A stretch of DNA of 64,000 nt, from the NCBI GenBank assembly GCA_002428015.1, contig DIZW01000114.1, positions 10,651 to 74,650 on the forward strand, given 5' to 3'. The notes beneath the pieces were generated by a model. The model was not told the DNA's origin and did not search any database. It was given only the letters and a program-made list of their open reading frames with translations. Shown here piece by piece: positions 1 through 9,044 of the stretch (position 1 is its first letter; every line of letters begins with the position of its first letter). Both the position numbers and the translations under genes were made by a program. This DNA comes from Oxalobacteraceae bacterium UBA6018 (GTDB taxonomy: Bacteria > Pseudomonadota > Gammaproteobacteria > Burkholderiales > Burkholderiaceae_D).

Positions 1-138
1 CGCCAGCGCCGCACGCGCACTGGCGTAGGTCGCATCGTTGGCCAGCGCCTGCTGGTAGACCTGGATCAGGTCGGCTGCCTGCGCGTCCAGCGTCCAAAAG
101 GCGCTGGCCATCAGCACGGCAAGTAGGGGTTTCTGCAT
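1..138 (-). CDS. tolC: TolC-family outer membrane channel, N-terminal fragment
   Basis: Only the first 46 codons lie in the window; the gene continues past base 1. The translation opens with a signal peptide ending around AQA, followed by ADLIQVYQQALANDATYASA, the typical mature start of TolC-type efflux and type I secretion channels. I chose the ATG at 138 because GGAG lies 8 bases upstream; an in-frame ATG at 150 has no such site. It follows the rhodanese and methyltransferase genes on the same strand, an order common in betaproteobacteria. The family is clear, but the partner pump cannot be told. Confidence 0.85.
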   Translation of the reverse strand, partial: MQKPLLAVLMASAFWTLDAQAADLIQVYQQALANDATYASARAALA

Positions 139-208
139 TGCATTCTCCATCGGAGCTAAAGGTTTTAACGAACTGCTACGGATGTGGTTCCAACGCCGCC
201 GCTGTGGT

Positions 209-532
209 TCAGTACTTCGGCATCGTGCTGTCGACCTGGACAGCCCAGGCGTGCACGCCGCCTGTCAGGTTGGTGATCTTGCTAAAGCCGTGGTGCTCCA
301 GGTAGGCCGCCACCTGCATGCTGCGCGCGCCGTGATGGCAGATGCAGACGATCTCGGCGTCCTCCTCGAGCTCCTGTATGCGCGCCGGAATCGTGTTCAT
401 CGGAATCTGGATGGAACCGTCGATCTTGCAGGTTTCAAATTCCCAGTTCTCGCGCACGTCCAGCAGCAGCGGACGCGGGCGCGCCGGATCGGCCAGCCAG
501 GCGGCCAGTTCGGAAGCGGTGACGTGGTTCAT
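209..532 (-). CDS. Single-domain rhodanese-like sulfurtransferase
   Basis: A 107-residue protein made of one rhodanese domain. The active-site loop reads CHHGARS with the catalytic cysteine at residue 65 and the loop arginine at 70, and the family motif LLDVRENWEFE is at about 23-33. There is no signal peptide, so it is cytosolic. Single-domain rhodaneses carry persulfide sulfur; the acceptor here is unknown. It lies between a protein methyltransferase gene (11 bases upstream) and tolC on the same strand, so the three are probably co-transcribed. Confidence 0.9.
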   Translation of the reverse strand: MNHVTASELAAWLADPARPRPLLLDVRENWEFETCKIDGSIQIPMNTIPARIQELEEDAEIVCICHHGARSMQVAAYLEHHGFSKITNLTGGVHAWAVQVDSTMPKY

Positions 533-543
533 GGATGCCGTGC

Positions 544-1197
544 TCAGAAGCTGAAGTGCGAAGGCTTGACCGCTACCTTCAGGTATTTCACGTTGGTCTC
601 GAACACCTTCACGGTATCGTAGGCGGTCTCGGACACGCGGGTGATGATCTGGGCCGACATCACTGGCGCCTGGCCGATGATGGCCGCGATGCGCCCGCCC
701 ACCTTGACCTGCTTGAGGAAGGCTTCCGGCAGCACTTCCAGCGCGCCGGAAATGACGATCACGTCGAACGGGCCGCCGCGGCTGAAGCCCTCGGCGCCGT
801 CGCCCTCTTCCACCGTGACATTGGTCACGCCCGCGTTGGCCAGGTTCTTCTCGGCCATGGCCTTCAGTTCCGGCAGGATCTCGACGGTGGTCACGTGGCG
901 CGCCTTGTGCGCCAGCAGCGCCGCCATGTAGCCCGAGCCGGCGCCGATTTCCAGCACGTTCTCGTGCTTCCTGACCATGACTTCCTGCATCACGCGCGCT
1001 TCCAGCTTGGGCGTGAACATGGTTTCACCGCCGCCCAGCGGGATTTCGGTATCGACAAACGCCAGGTTCGCGTAGGCCGGCGGCACGAATTGTTCGCGCT
1101 TGACCACCAGCAGCAGATCGAGCACCTCCTGGTCCAGCACGTTCCAAGGGCGGATCTGCTGTTCAATCATGTTAAAGCGGGCTTGTTCGATATTCAT
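544..1197 (-). CDS. Protein-L-isoaspartate O-methyltransferase family protein
   Basis: A 217-residue SAM-dependent methyltransferase. The SAM-binding motif VLEIGAGSGYMAALL is at about residues 81-95, followed by the acidic VEILPEL strand end. The N-terminal MIEQQIRPWNV is typical of the Pcm-like proteins encoded beside tolC in betaproteobacteria. Classical Pcm repairs isoaspartyl residues. This clade diverges from E. coli Pcm, so the repair substrate is an inference. It appears to head the pcm-like/rhodanese/tolC run; the AT-rich stretch at about 1200-1250 may hold its promoter. Confidence 0.85.
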   Translation of the reverse strand: MNIEQARFNMIEQQIRPWNVLDQEVLDLLLVVKREQFVPPAYANLAFVDTEIPLGGGETMFTPKLEARVMQEVMVRKHENVLEIGAGSGYMAALLAHKARHVTTVEILPELKAMAEKNLANAGVTNVTVEEGDGAEGFSRGGPFDVIVISGALEVLPEAFLKQVKVGGRIAAIIGQAPVMSAQIITRVSETAYDTVKVFETNVKYLKVAVKPSHFSF

Positions 1198-1331
1198 CTT
1201 ATGTACTCGGTGGAAAAATAATAATCCGATATTTTATCGTTGAACGGCCTCAGAACGTACATCTTAACGACGTGGCCCCTGAGATCGCCTCAAATTGCGA
1301 CAGTCTGCAGTTTAAAAGGGATGAACGCCCG

Positions 1332-1352
1332 AAAACGCCGACTTGGCGTTTT
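1332..1352 (-). terminator. Intrinsic terminator after the TetR gene
   Basis: A perfect 8-bp stem AAAACGCC / GGCGTTTT with a 5-base loop sits just beyond the TetR stop codon. The symmetrical A/T ends give a short T run on either strand, so it could act in both directions. Confidence 0.6.
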
Positions 1353-1359
1353 TGACAAC

Positions 1360-2022
1360 TCACGACACTGCGGCCGGAGCACCGGCGGCACGCGGCAAGA
1401 GGCCGTGCAGGGCCATGTCCAGGAAGGCGTCGAGGAAAGCCAGCGGGTCGAGCTGGTCGGGACCGCAGGGGCCGATCGAATGCTTCCAGGTGACCAGCAT
1501 GAGCATGGGTGCGATCAGCACGTGGGTCATCAGGTTCACATCCATGGGGCGGAACTCGCCGCGCTCGACGGCGCGCGCCAGCAAGCCCGCCACCATCATG
1601 GCCGCGCGCTCGATGACTTCCTCACGGTAGAAGGCCGCCAGATCGGGGAAATTGCCGGCCTCGGCCATGACTAGCTTGACGATGCCCGACACCTTGGTCG
1701 CGCCGATGCGCTCCCACCAGCTCAGCAGCACGGTGCGCAGCAGTTCGGCGCTGTGGCCGTCGAAGGCGGCGATGGCCGTTTCGGCCGCGCCGATGGCCGG
1801 CACGATGCTGTCGCGCACGACCGCCTTGAACAGCTCTTCCTTGTTGGTGAAATACAGGTACAGCGTGCCCTTGGACACGCCGGCGCGCTTGGCCACGTCT
1901 TCGAGACGGGTGGACGCGAAGCCGCGCTCGACGAACAGGTCCAGCGCGGCGGCAAGCAATTCCTGCGGGCGCGCTTCCTTGCGGCGCTCCCAGCGGCGCT
2001 TCAACTCAAGTGGGCATTGCAT
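1360..2022 (-). CDS. TetR/AcrR-family transcriptional regulator
   Basis: About 220 residues. The N-terminal helix-turn-helix reads EDVAKRAGVSKGTLYLYFTNKEELF, the TetR signature; the C-terminal part is a helical ligand-binding domain. An in-frame TTG at 2034 extends it by four codons, but the ATG at 2022 is the likelier start. The upstream region holds a short dyad (ACTTGCGAGT at 2041-2050) that may be its own operator, although it is weak. No efflux operon is divergent from it (the next gene is a convergent-side TBDR end), so the target is unclear. Confidence 0.85.
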   Translation of the reverse strand: MQCPLELKRRWERRKEARPQELLAAALDLFVERGFASTRLEDVAKRAGVSKGTLYLYFTNKEELFKAVVRDSIVPAIGAAETAIAAFDGHSAELLRTVLLSWWERIGATKVSGIVKLVMAEAGNFPDLAAFYREEVIERAAMMVAGLLARAVERGEFRPMDVNLMTHVLIAPMLMLVTWKHSIGPCGPDQLDPLAFLDAFLDMALHGLLPRAAGAPAAVS

Positions 2023-2096
2023 GCTTCGATCCAATAACTTACTTGCGAGTCATTAATATAGACCGGAGCATGCGGGGCGTCAATGGTTCAGTAGGT

Positions 2097-2129
2097 GTAG
2101 GGTGTGGCGCGAAGCGGGGCGACCCCTAC
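2097..2129. repeat. REP-like imperfect hairpin
   Basis: GTAGGG at 2097-2102 pairs with CCCTAC at 2124-2129 around a GC-rich, partly paired interior, between the TBDR stop and the TetR promoter. It lacks a T run, so it is not a clear terminator. I saw no second copy in the window. Confidence 0.3.
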
Positions 2130-2160
2130 CACGCCCCGGCCACCCCCAGCGGTTTTTGAC

Positions 2161-4929
2161 TTAAAACGCCATGCGCAGGCCCACATTGACGCGGCGGCCG
2201 ACATCTTCCAGGGTCAGGAACTGGGTCTGGTTGTTGGCGTACTCATGCATCCTGGAATTGCTCAGGTTGATGGCGTCGGCGTAGAGCGCCATCGAGGGCG
2301 TCAGGTTGTAGCGCAGGCTGGCGTCGGTCTGGCCGTAGGCCGCGCGGTTGCGTGGCAAGGTGCTGCCGCCACCGCAATCGACGGAGAAATGATTACGCCA
2401 GTTATAGCTCACGCGGGCCTGGAACTGGCCATTTTCAAAGAACACGGAGCCGTTGTACGATTGCGGCGACAAGCCAGGATAGCCGCAGGTTGGCGCCCCG
2501 CTATCGCTGTCGCGCGTTGCCGTCGCGTCCACGTAGGTGTAGTTGGCGGCGACGCCGAATCCCTGCAGCCAAGGAATGGCGGCATCGAAAGCGTATTGAC
2601 CGGCCAGTTCCACGCCCTTGATCTTGCCCTTCTGGCCGTTGCGCACGCGGGTGTCGTGGACGGTTTCGGTAAATTGCGGGATCTTCATGTCCACCAGCTT
2701 CGTTTCCAGGAAGTCGGAGACGTTCTTGAGGAATGCCGCGGCGCTGACATAGTTGGTCTTCGACAGATACCACTCATACGACAGGTCGAAGTTTTTCGAC
2801 TCCATCGGTTTCAGGTAGGGATTGCCGCCACCGGTCTGCACGTCGCCAAAACGCCCGCCGTACCAGTTGCTCACGCCCATCTGGTTCAGGGTCGGGCGCG
2901 TCTCGGTTTTCGACGCCGCCAGGCGCAAGATCATGTCGCTGGTCAGATCGAATTTCAGGTTGGCCGACGGCAGGACGCTGTTATAGCTGTTGGTCACCGT
3001 GGTCAACACCGACGGCCCCCAGTTGGAAATATAGGTCGTATCGTTGGGACTCTTCACGGCCGACAGCAGGGCCCGGCTGATGCCCGTCGAGGTGGACCCC
3101 ACGTGCACGATGCGCACGCCGGCGTTCGCGGACCAGCCGGCGCCTTCCCATTTGGAGTCGAGGAAGACGCTGGACACCTTCTCCTTCACGCCCCACATCG
3201 ACGGCTTGGTGTAATCGATCGCCATGGGACCATTAGGATACTTGGTCAGATCCGAATATGTCGCCGGGTCGTTCGACTGCGACAACAAGGCCGGCTGGTT
3301 CAGATAATTCATGTACTCCGTGGGGCTAAAGCGCAGGTACGCGCTCGGGACCTTTGCCCCATCGCCCACGAAATTTTCCAACGGCGTCACGGTGAACAGG
3401 GACGCTGGCAAGGCGACGTGGTAGCCGCTGAAGGCGTTCCACGCGTCGTTGTTGTAGCTGGTTTGCTGGACGGTGCGCTGGGAATGAGCCACGCCCGTAT
3501 CGAGGCCCTTGAAGTATCCCATCTCATGGGCCCACGACAGGTTCAAACGCCCCTCGTGCAACTCGTCGAGATTGTTGACGTCGCCGCTGGAGATGGCGTG
3601 GGCGCGCACGGCGGTAGGGTCCGCGATGCCGTCGCCGAAGGTCAGGCTAGGAACGCCGTTAAAGCTCAGCACGTCGCCATTTTTCGGCACCATGCCGGCC
3701 ACCACCCACATGTTCGGGAACTTCGAGGTCGACCGCGAGCTCGACACGTCGCCCTCCAGTTTCCAGTCTTCCGACAGCTTCCATTTGGAGTTCAGTCCGA
3801 ACGCCTGGGTGATCGACAGGCGGTCGCCGCCCTTGACGATCATGTCGTTCGAGTTGGCCTCGCCGAGCAGCTTGCCGGGGCCGGCGATGGCCGGATTGTT
3901 CGCGAAAAAGATCGAACCCGGCCGCAGGAAACTGGTGACCTGGTCGTTGGCGTCGTACTTCACACCGAGCTGGGTCGGATTATTCCAATCGCTGACGGCG
4001 ATGACGGCATTACGCTGGTCAAGGCGCGAATACAAGGCGTCGGCGGTCATCTTCCAGTCCGGCGATGGATTGTATTGAACCGTGAGGTTGCCGACCAGGC
4101 GCTTGCGGGTTTCGTTCTCTTGCTGGAAGCCGTAGCTCTGCGGCATGTAGAGCTTTCGGTTGGTCACGTTCGCCATCGTCAACCCCTTGGAGTTGAGATC
4201 GCCGTCGATCATGGCCACGTCACGGTAGTTCCAGCTGTCGGTGACGGCCTTGTTCTGCTTGGAGGCGCGGTCGGTGTACGAGACCGAGCCGGTCACGCCA
4301 AAGGTTTTGTCGGCGTTGGCGAACGAATACATGCCGCTCGCGCTGGGGGTGTTCTTCTTCGAGTTCGAATCGTAGGAATCGGACACGTTGACCACCGAGG
4401 ACTGTCCAGCCTTGCCCGACAGCGGGCGCGCGGTCTGGATGTCCACGGTCGAGCCGATACCACCCTCCGGCAAGAACGGCTGGGAGGTCTTGTAGACCAG
4501 GGCTTTCGAGATCAGGTCGGACGAGAGCAGGTCGAAGGAGAACTCGCGCCCGCCGGTGTCGCTCGTCATGGTGCGGCCATTGACCAGCACATTGTTGAAC
4601 TCAGGTCCCAGGCCGCGGACCGAGATATAGCGGCCTTCGCCGTTGTTGCGCTGGATCTGTACGCCGGTTACCCGTTGCAGGGATTCAGCGATATTCGTGT
4701 CCGGGAACTTGCCGGCGTCCTCGGCCGAGACGGCGTCCACCACGCCTTCCTGCAGGCGCTTGGTCATCAACGACGAGCTCAGCGACGCGCGGATGCCGCT
4801 GACGACAACCACCGCCCCCGTATCGGCAGGGTTGGGCGCGTTCGTGGTTTGTGCAGAGGCGCCAACCGACAGCAACATTTCCGCGATGAGCGCGGCCAAA
4901 ACAGTTTTACGCGTGTTAGCGATATGCAT
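2161..4929 (-). CDS. TonB-dependent receptor (TIGR01782-like), probable oligosaccharide uptake
   Basis: A 922-residue outer membrane receptor. The signal peptide ends at about SVGASA (residue 26). A plug domain follows, with VVVVSGIRASLSSSL, the FPDTNIAESLQRVTGVQI box and RGLGPEFNNVLVNGR, then a beta-barrel ending in an aromatic terminal strand (VGLRMAF). This plug pattern is typical of the Xanthomonas/Caulobacter class of receptors linked to plant-polysaccharide uptake. GGAG lies 10 bases before the ATG. It is divergent from the GH78 gene, so import of a rhamnose-containing glycan is a reasonable inference; the ligand is not proven. Confidence 0.9.
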   Translation of the reverse strand: MHIANTRKTVLAALIAEMLLSVGASAQTTNAPNPADTGAVVVVSGIRASLSSSLMTKRLQEGVVDAVSAEDAGKFPDTNIAESLQRVTGVQIQRNNGEGRYISVRGLGPEFNNVLVNGRTMTSDTGGREFSFDLLSSDLISKALVYKTSQPFLPEGGIGSTVDIQTARPLSGKAGQSSVVNVSDSYDSNSKKNTPSASGMYSFANADKTFGVTGSVSYTDRASKQNKAVTDSWNYRDVAMIDGDLNSKGLTMANVTNRKLYMPQSYGFQQENETRKRLVGNLTVQYNPSPDWKMTADALYSRLDQRNAVIAVSDWNNPTQLGVKYDANDQVTSFLRPGSIFFANNPAIAGPGKLLGEANSNDMIVKGGDRLSITQAFGLNSKWKLSEDWKLEGDVSSSRSTSKFPNMWVVAGMVPKNGDVLSFNGVPSLTFGDGIADPTAVRAHAISSGDVNNLDELHEGRLNLSWAHEMGYFKGLDTGVAHSQRTVQQTSYNNDAWNAFSGYHVALPASLFTVTPLENFVGDGAKVPSAYLRFSPTEYMNYLNQPALLSQSNDPATYSDLTKYPNGPMAIDYTKPSMWGVKEKVSSVFLDSKWEGAGWSANAGVRIVHVGSTSTGISRALLSAVKSPNDTTYISNWGPSVLTTVTNSYNSVLPSANLKFDLTSDMILRLAASKTETRPTLNQMGVSNWYGGRFGDVQTGGGNPYLKPMESKNFDLSYEWYLSKTNYVSAAAFLKNVSDFLETKLVDMKIPQFTETVHDTRVRNGQKGKIKGVELAGQYAFDAAIPWLQGFGVAANYTYVDATATRDSDSGAPTCGYPGLSPQSYNGSVFFENGQFQARVSYNWRNHFSVDCGGGSTLPRNRAAYGQTDASLRYNLTPSMALYADAINLSNSRMHEYANNQTQFLTLEDVGRRVNVGLRMAF

Positions 4930-5021
4930 TGAAAATTATCTCCGTGAAAGTTCTGTAAATGCTGGACGGCAAAGGGCCGACCGCGTTTTTTTTTGGTCTC
5001 TTAGGAGTTGCATTTTTTGGT

Positions 5022-5035
5022 CTGTACGCGTGCAG
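5022..5035. promoter_or_regulatory. Quasi-palindromic operator candidate between TBDR and GH78
   Basis: CTGTACGCGTGCAG matches its reverse complement at 12 of 14 bases and has a central CG, as LacI-type operators do. It lies in the 414-base AT-richer gap (4930-5343) between the divergent TBDR and GH78 genes. The same gap carries an 11-base direct repeat TTTTTTGGTCT at 4989-4999 and 5013-5023. No other gene was seen in the gap; a frame open through it lacks a plausible start. Confidence 0.35.
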
Positions 5036-5343
5036 TCTATTTAATGTTGACTTCGCTGCATGACGACCATGCTACGGATATTCAGGGATATCAGTCTATT
5101 GATTTTTTTGTTGTGTGCTATATCGAAAATACATACATGGACGCTGGACCGCAATGGAGCAGCCTGCCCACCGCTCAAGGACGGCATCAGGAAAGGCATG
5201 TTTTTCGTCTAACCAGTGTGAAAATTGACCAAGATGGCTGCGTTTACGTCAACAATCACCATCGCCGCAATAAAATATTGCGACGCATGAAAGGCGTGCC
5301 ATCACGCCTACACCCGCCGCTTCCGCCAACCCGCATATCGACC

Positions 5344-7503
5344 ATGACCTCACTGCGAAAATCCCTCGTCCTCTGCATCCTGCTGTTCTTCGCCACCAGT
5401 CTGGCCCGCGCGCAAGCAGGCGCTACGTGGATCTGGTATCCCGGCGATTTCGAGATCTGGCTGAGCAACAAGATGCAGGCCACGCGGGTGGAACGCGATG
5501 CCGCTTTCATGCCGTTCTGGCGCCTGTACAGCCACCAGCCCCAGATCAACTTCACCAAGAAGGTCACGCTGGCGGAGGCGGACGACATCACGGTGTTCAC
5601 CGAAGGCCGGTACTCGGTGAGCATCGACGGGCGCTTCGTGCAGGGCGACCAGCAGAAAATCCACGTGCCGGCCGGCGCCCATACGCTGGACATCACGGTG
5701 TTCAACCCGGCGGCCCCGCCATCCATCTACGTCCAGGGGCGCACCATCCATACGGACGAAACCTGGGCCGCCGGACCGCGTCCGAACGCCACTCCCCCCG
5801 CGTTCAACGCGGCCTTCGCCGCACACTGGAACTTCGACCGCCCCGAACAGCGCCCGTCCGAGTTCAAGCTGGCCACGCGCGAAATCAAGCCGCGCACCAC
5901 CAAGCTTGGCCCGCATTCATTGCTGGTGGACTTTGGCGAGGAGACGATCGGGTTCGTCAAGCTGAAGAATCTGAAGGGCAGCGGAAAGCTGGCGTTCTAC
6001 TACGGCGAAACGCGCGAGGAAGCGCTCTCGCCCGACACCTGCGAAACGCTGGACAGGTTCACGGTCACCAGGCACAAGGGCGCGTTCGTGTCGCCGAACT
6101 CGCGCGCGCTGCGTTACGTGAACATCCAGCTCGACGAGGGCATGAGCGCCGACCAGGTGTCGCTGCTGTATGAGTTCGCGCCGCTGGTTCACCGCGGCAG
6201 CTTCAAGAGTTCGGACGATGAACTAAACCGCATCTGGGACGTGGCCCAGCGCACGCTGGAGCTGAACACCCGCGAATTCTTCCTCGACGGGATCAAGCGC
6301 GACCATTGGGTGTGGTCCGGCGACGCGGTCCAGGCTTACCTGATGAACTATTACACCTTCTTCGACAGCGATACCGTCAAGCGCACCACCTGGGCACTGC
6401 GCGGGGCCGATCCGGTCGACATGCATATCAACACCATTCTGGATTATTCACTGTACTGGTTCATCGGCATCAGCGACTACTACCAGTACGCCGGCGACGC
6501 GGCCTTCGTCAAGAGCATCTATCCGCGCATGGTGTCGCTGATGGACTATGTGCTCAAGCGGCGCGACGCCAACGGCATGCTGGAAGGCTTGCCGGGCGAC
6601 TGGGTGTTCGTCGACTGGGCCGACATGCCCAAGGACGGCGAACTGACCACCGTCCAGCTATTGTTCGCGCGCAGCCTGGATGCCATGGCCGATTCCGCCG
6701 AGATCGCCGCGGACCACGCGGGAGCGCTGCATTATCGCCAACTGGCCACGGAGCTGAAGGCCAAGATCGTCGCCACATTCTGGGACCCGGAGAAGCAGGC
6801 CTTCATCCATAGCCGCAAGGACGGCAAGCTGAACCGCCTCGTGACCCGCCACCCCAACATGTTCGCGCTCATGCTCGGTTACCTGGACGAGGAGAAGGCG
6901 GCGGCGGTCAAGCGCAATGTGCTCTTAAACGACAAGGTGCCGGCCATCACCACTCCGTACATGCATTTTTACGAGCTGGCGGCGCTGGCGCAGAGCGGGC
7001 AGTACGACGATGTGATCGGCCAGATCAAGGATTACTGGGGCGGCATGCTCAACAATGGCGCCACCTGTTTCTGGGAGCAGTACGACCCCAAGCAAACCGG
7101 GGTCCAGCGTTACGCCATGTATGGGAAGCCGTTCGGCATGAGTCTTTGCCACGCGTGGGGCGCCAGCCCGCTCTACCTGCTCGGCAAATACACCTTGGGC
7201 GTGCAGCCGACCCAGCCCGGCTATGCGGCGTATCTGGTCGAGCCGCATCTGGGCGGCTTGAAATGGATCGAGGGCAAAGTGCCGACACCGCGTGGCGATA
7301 TCGCCGTATCGGCCAACGCAACACGCATCAAGGTTGGCGCCATCGCCGGCCACGGCGTGCTGCGCTTTAGCAGCAGCAGTTTGCCGCACAGCGCGTCGGG
7401 CGCCATGCGCAGCCTGGGCGGCGAGCGCTACGAGCTGACGCTGCAAGGCGCGGGAGAGTACGTGGTCGACTACACCGCGCCGGTGCGCCCGGCGCCGCCC
7501 TGA
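5344..7503 (+). CDS. Alpha-L-rhamnosidase-like glycoside hydrolase (GH78-type)
   Basis: A 719-residue exported enzyme. I placed the start at 5344 because it yields a clean signal peptide (MTSLRKSLVLCILLFFATS, cleavage near ARA-Q); the frame is open further upstream without signal features. After N-terminal beta-sandwich segments comes an (alpha/alpha)6 barrel with DGIKRDHWVWSGD at residues 315-327, which corresponds to the general-acid loop of GH78 enzymes. FWEQY, with Glu578, is a candidate for the distal catalytic residue, and GVQPTQPGYAAYLVEPHLGG marks the usual C-terminal sandwich. The loop differs from the classical DCPQRDE form, so specificity may not be plain alpha-L-rhamnoside. Confidence 0.8.
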   Translation: MTSLRKSLVLCILLFFATSLARAQAGATWIWYPGDFEIWLSNKMQATRVERDAAFMPFWRLYSHQPQINFTKKVTLAEADDITVFTEGRYSVSIDGRFVQGDQQKIHVPAGAHTLDITVFNPAAPPSIYVQGRTIHTDETWAAGPRPNATPPAFNAAFAAHWNFDRPEQRPSEFKLATREIKPRTTKLGPHSLLVDFGEETIGFVKLKNLKGSGKLAFYYGETREEALSPDTCETLDRFTVTRHKGAFVSPNSRALRYVNIQLDEGMSADQVSLLYEFAPLVHRGSFKSSDDELNRIWDVAQRTLELNTREFFLDGIKRDHWVWSGDAVQAYLMNYYTFFDSDTVKRTTWALRGADPVDMHINTILDYSLYWFIGISDYYQYAGDAAFVKSIYPRMVSLMDYVLKRRDANGMLEGLPGDWVFVDWADMPKDGELTTVQLLFARSLDAMADSAEIAADHAGALHYRQLATELKAKIVATFWDPEKQAFIHSRKDGKLNRLVTRHPNMFALMLGYLDEEKAAAVKRNVLLNDKVPAITTPYMHFYELAALAQSGQYDDVIGQIKDYWGGMLNNGATCFWEQYDPKQTGVQRYAMYGKPFGMSLCHAWGASPLYLLGKYTLGVQPTQPGYAAYLVEPHLGGLKWIEGKVPTPRGDIAVSANATRIKVGAIAGHGVLRFSSSSLPHSASGAMRSLGGERYELTLQGAGEYVVDYTAPVRPAPP

Positions 7504-7660
7504 TATGCCGGAAATGGGGGGCCGTCAGCGCATTCGTTGATGTTCAGTTATTCTTGTGGTTTCCGCGCAGCGAACAGGCCGCTTCGCCGCGTGACCGCGC
7601 ACGCTCGCGTCGTGCGCGCAACCCAGCGCAGGCACGCTGCGCAAGAACTGACACCATCCC

Positions 7661-9010
7661 ATGACCGACGGCCTGCCCCAACCTCAACGCCTGTTTGCCT
7701 TCATCGCCCTGGCCATCGCCATCACCATGGCCGTGCTCGACAGCGCCATCGTCAACGTCGCCTTGCCGGTCATCGGGCACGACCTGGCCGTCACGCCGGC
7801 CCAGGCCATCTGGGTGGTCAACGCCTACCAGCTGGCGGTGACGGTGGCGCTGCTGCCGCTGGCCTCGCTCGGCGATATCCTCGGCTACAAGCGCGTCTAC
7901 TGGTGGGGCCTGGCGATCTTCACCGTGGCCTCGTTCGCCTGCGCCAACGCGCACTCGCTGGCCTTCCTGGCTTGCGCGCGCGTGGTGCAGGGCCTGGGCG
8001 CGGCCGGCATCATGAGCGTGAACATCGCGCTGGTGCGCTTCATCTATCCGCGCGCCCAGCTCGGCGTAGGCGTCGGCTACGCCTCGCTGGTGGTCGCGGC
8101 CTCGTCCGCCGCCGGCCCCACCGTGGCGTCGGTGATCCTGGCGGTGGCGCACTGGCAGTGGCTGTTCCTGGTGAACGTGCCGCTCGGCGTGCTCGCGCTG
8201 GTGATCGCGGCGCGCGCGCTGCCGGTCACGCCGGCCTCGGGCAAGCGCTTCGACACGGGCAGCGCGGTGTTGAACGTCGTCACCTTCGGCCTGCTCATCT
8301 CGGGGCTGACCACCATCAGCCAGCCGGGCGGCACCCAACGCGGCCTGTTGATGGTGGCGGCCAGCGTGGTGGCCGGCGTGCTGTACGTGCGGCGCGAGCG
8401 CGGCATCGCCGTGCCGATGCTGCCGATCGACCTGCTGCGCATGCCGGTGTTCGCCTTGTCGATGCTGACCTCGGTGAGCGCGTTCGCGGCGCAGAGCATC
8501 ACCTTCATCGCCCTGCCCTTCTACTTTCAGCAGACCCTGGGCCGCTCGGAGGCGCAGACCGGTTTGCTGATGACGCCCTGGCCGCTGGTGACCGCGCTGA
8601 TCGCGCCGCTGGCCGGGCGCCTGTCGGACCGCTTCGCGTCCGAAAAACTGTGCAGCATCGGCCTGGCGGTGATGGGCTGCGGCCTGGGTTCGATGGCCTT
8701 GCTGAGCGCTGACCCGAGCTCGTTCGACCTGGGCTGGCGCCTCGGTTTGTGCGGCCTCGGCTTCGGGCTGTTCCAGTCGCCGAACAACCGGGTGATCATC
8801 GGCAGCGCGCCCAAGGAGCGCAGCGGCGGCGCCTCGGGCCTGCAGTCGATCGGCCGCCTGCTGGGCCAGTCGGCCGGCGCGGTCATCGTGGCGCTGGTGT
8901 TCGCGCTGGCCAAGGTACACCAGACCTTGATCCTGACCTCGATCGCGGCCGCGCTGGGCTTCATCGCGGCGGGCGTGAGCGGCTTTCGGCGCGCGAACGC
9001 CCAGCACTAG
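7661..9010 (+). CDS. MFS drug exporter, DHA2 (EmrB/QacA) type
   Basis: A 449-residue integral membrane protein. The first helix carries LDSAIVNVALPVIG, the DHA2 signature; GDILGYKRVY is motif A and the fourth/fifth-helix region holds RVVQGLGAAGIMSVNIAL. Family members use the proton gradient to expel hydrophobic drugs or dyes; the real substrate is unknown. It lies 157 bases after the GH78 gene on the same strand with no adaptor (EmrA) gene beside it, so it probably acts alone in the inner membrane. Its link to glycan use is probably accidental. Confidence 0.85.
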   Translation: MTDGLPQPQRLFAFIALAIAITMAVLDSAIVNVALPVIGHDLAVTPAQAIWVVNAYQLAVTVALLPLASLGDILGYKRVYWWGLAIFTVASFACANAHSLAFLACARVVQGLGAAGIMSVNIALVRFIYPRAQLGVGVGYASLVVAASSAAGPTVASVILAVAHWQWLFLVNVPLGVLALVIAARALPVTPASGKRFDTGSAVLNVVTFGLLISGLTTISQPGGTQRGLLMVAASVVAGVLYVRRERGIAVPMLPIDLLRMPVFALSMLTSVSAFAAQSITFIALPFYFQQTLGRSEAQTGLLMTPWPLVTALIAPLAGRLSDRFASEKLCSIGLAVMGCGLGSMALLSADPSSFDLGWRLGLCGLGFGLFQSPNNRVIIGSAPKERSGGASGLQSIGRLLGQSAGAVIVALVFALAKVHQTLILTSIAAALGFIAAGVSGFRRANAQH

Positions 9011-9044
9011 CCCACTTGCCGCGGACGTCCCGCTCAGCCGCCGC

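Noticed and set aside
2104..4932. A 942-codon open frame on the plus strand across the TBDR gene
   Set aside because: It is the antisense shadow of a receptor with clear plug and barrel motifs; the translation is rich in His, Arg and Val with no domain. The same holds for long frames opposite the other TBDR, CopA and GH2 genes.
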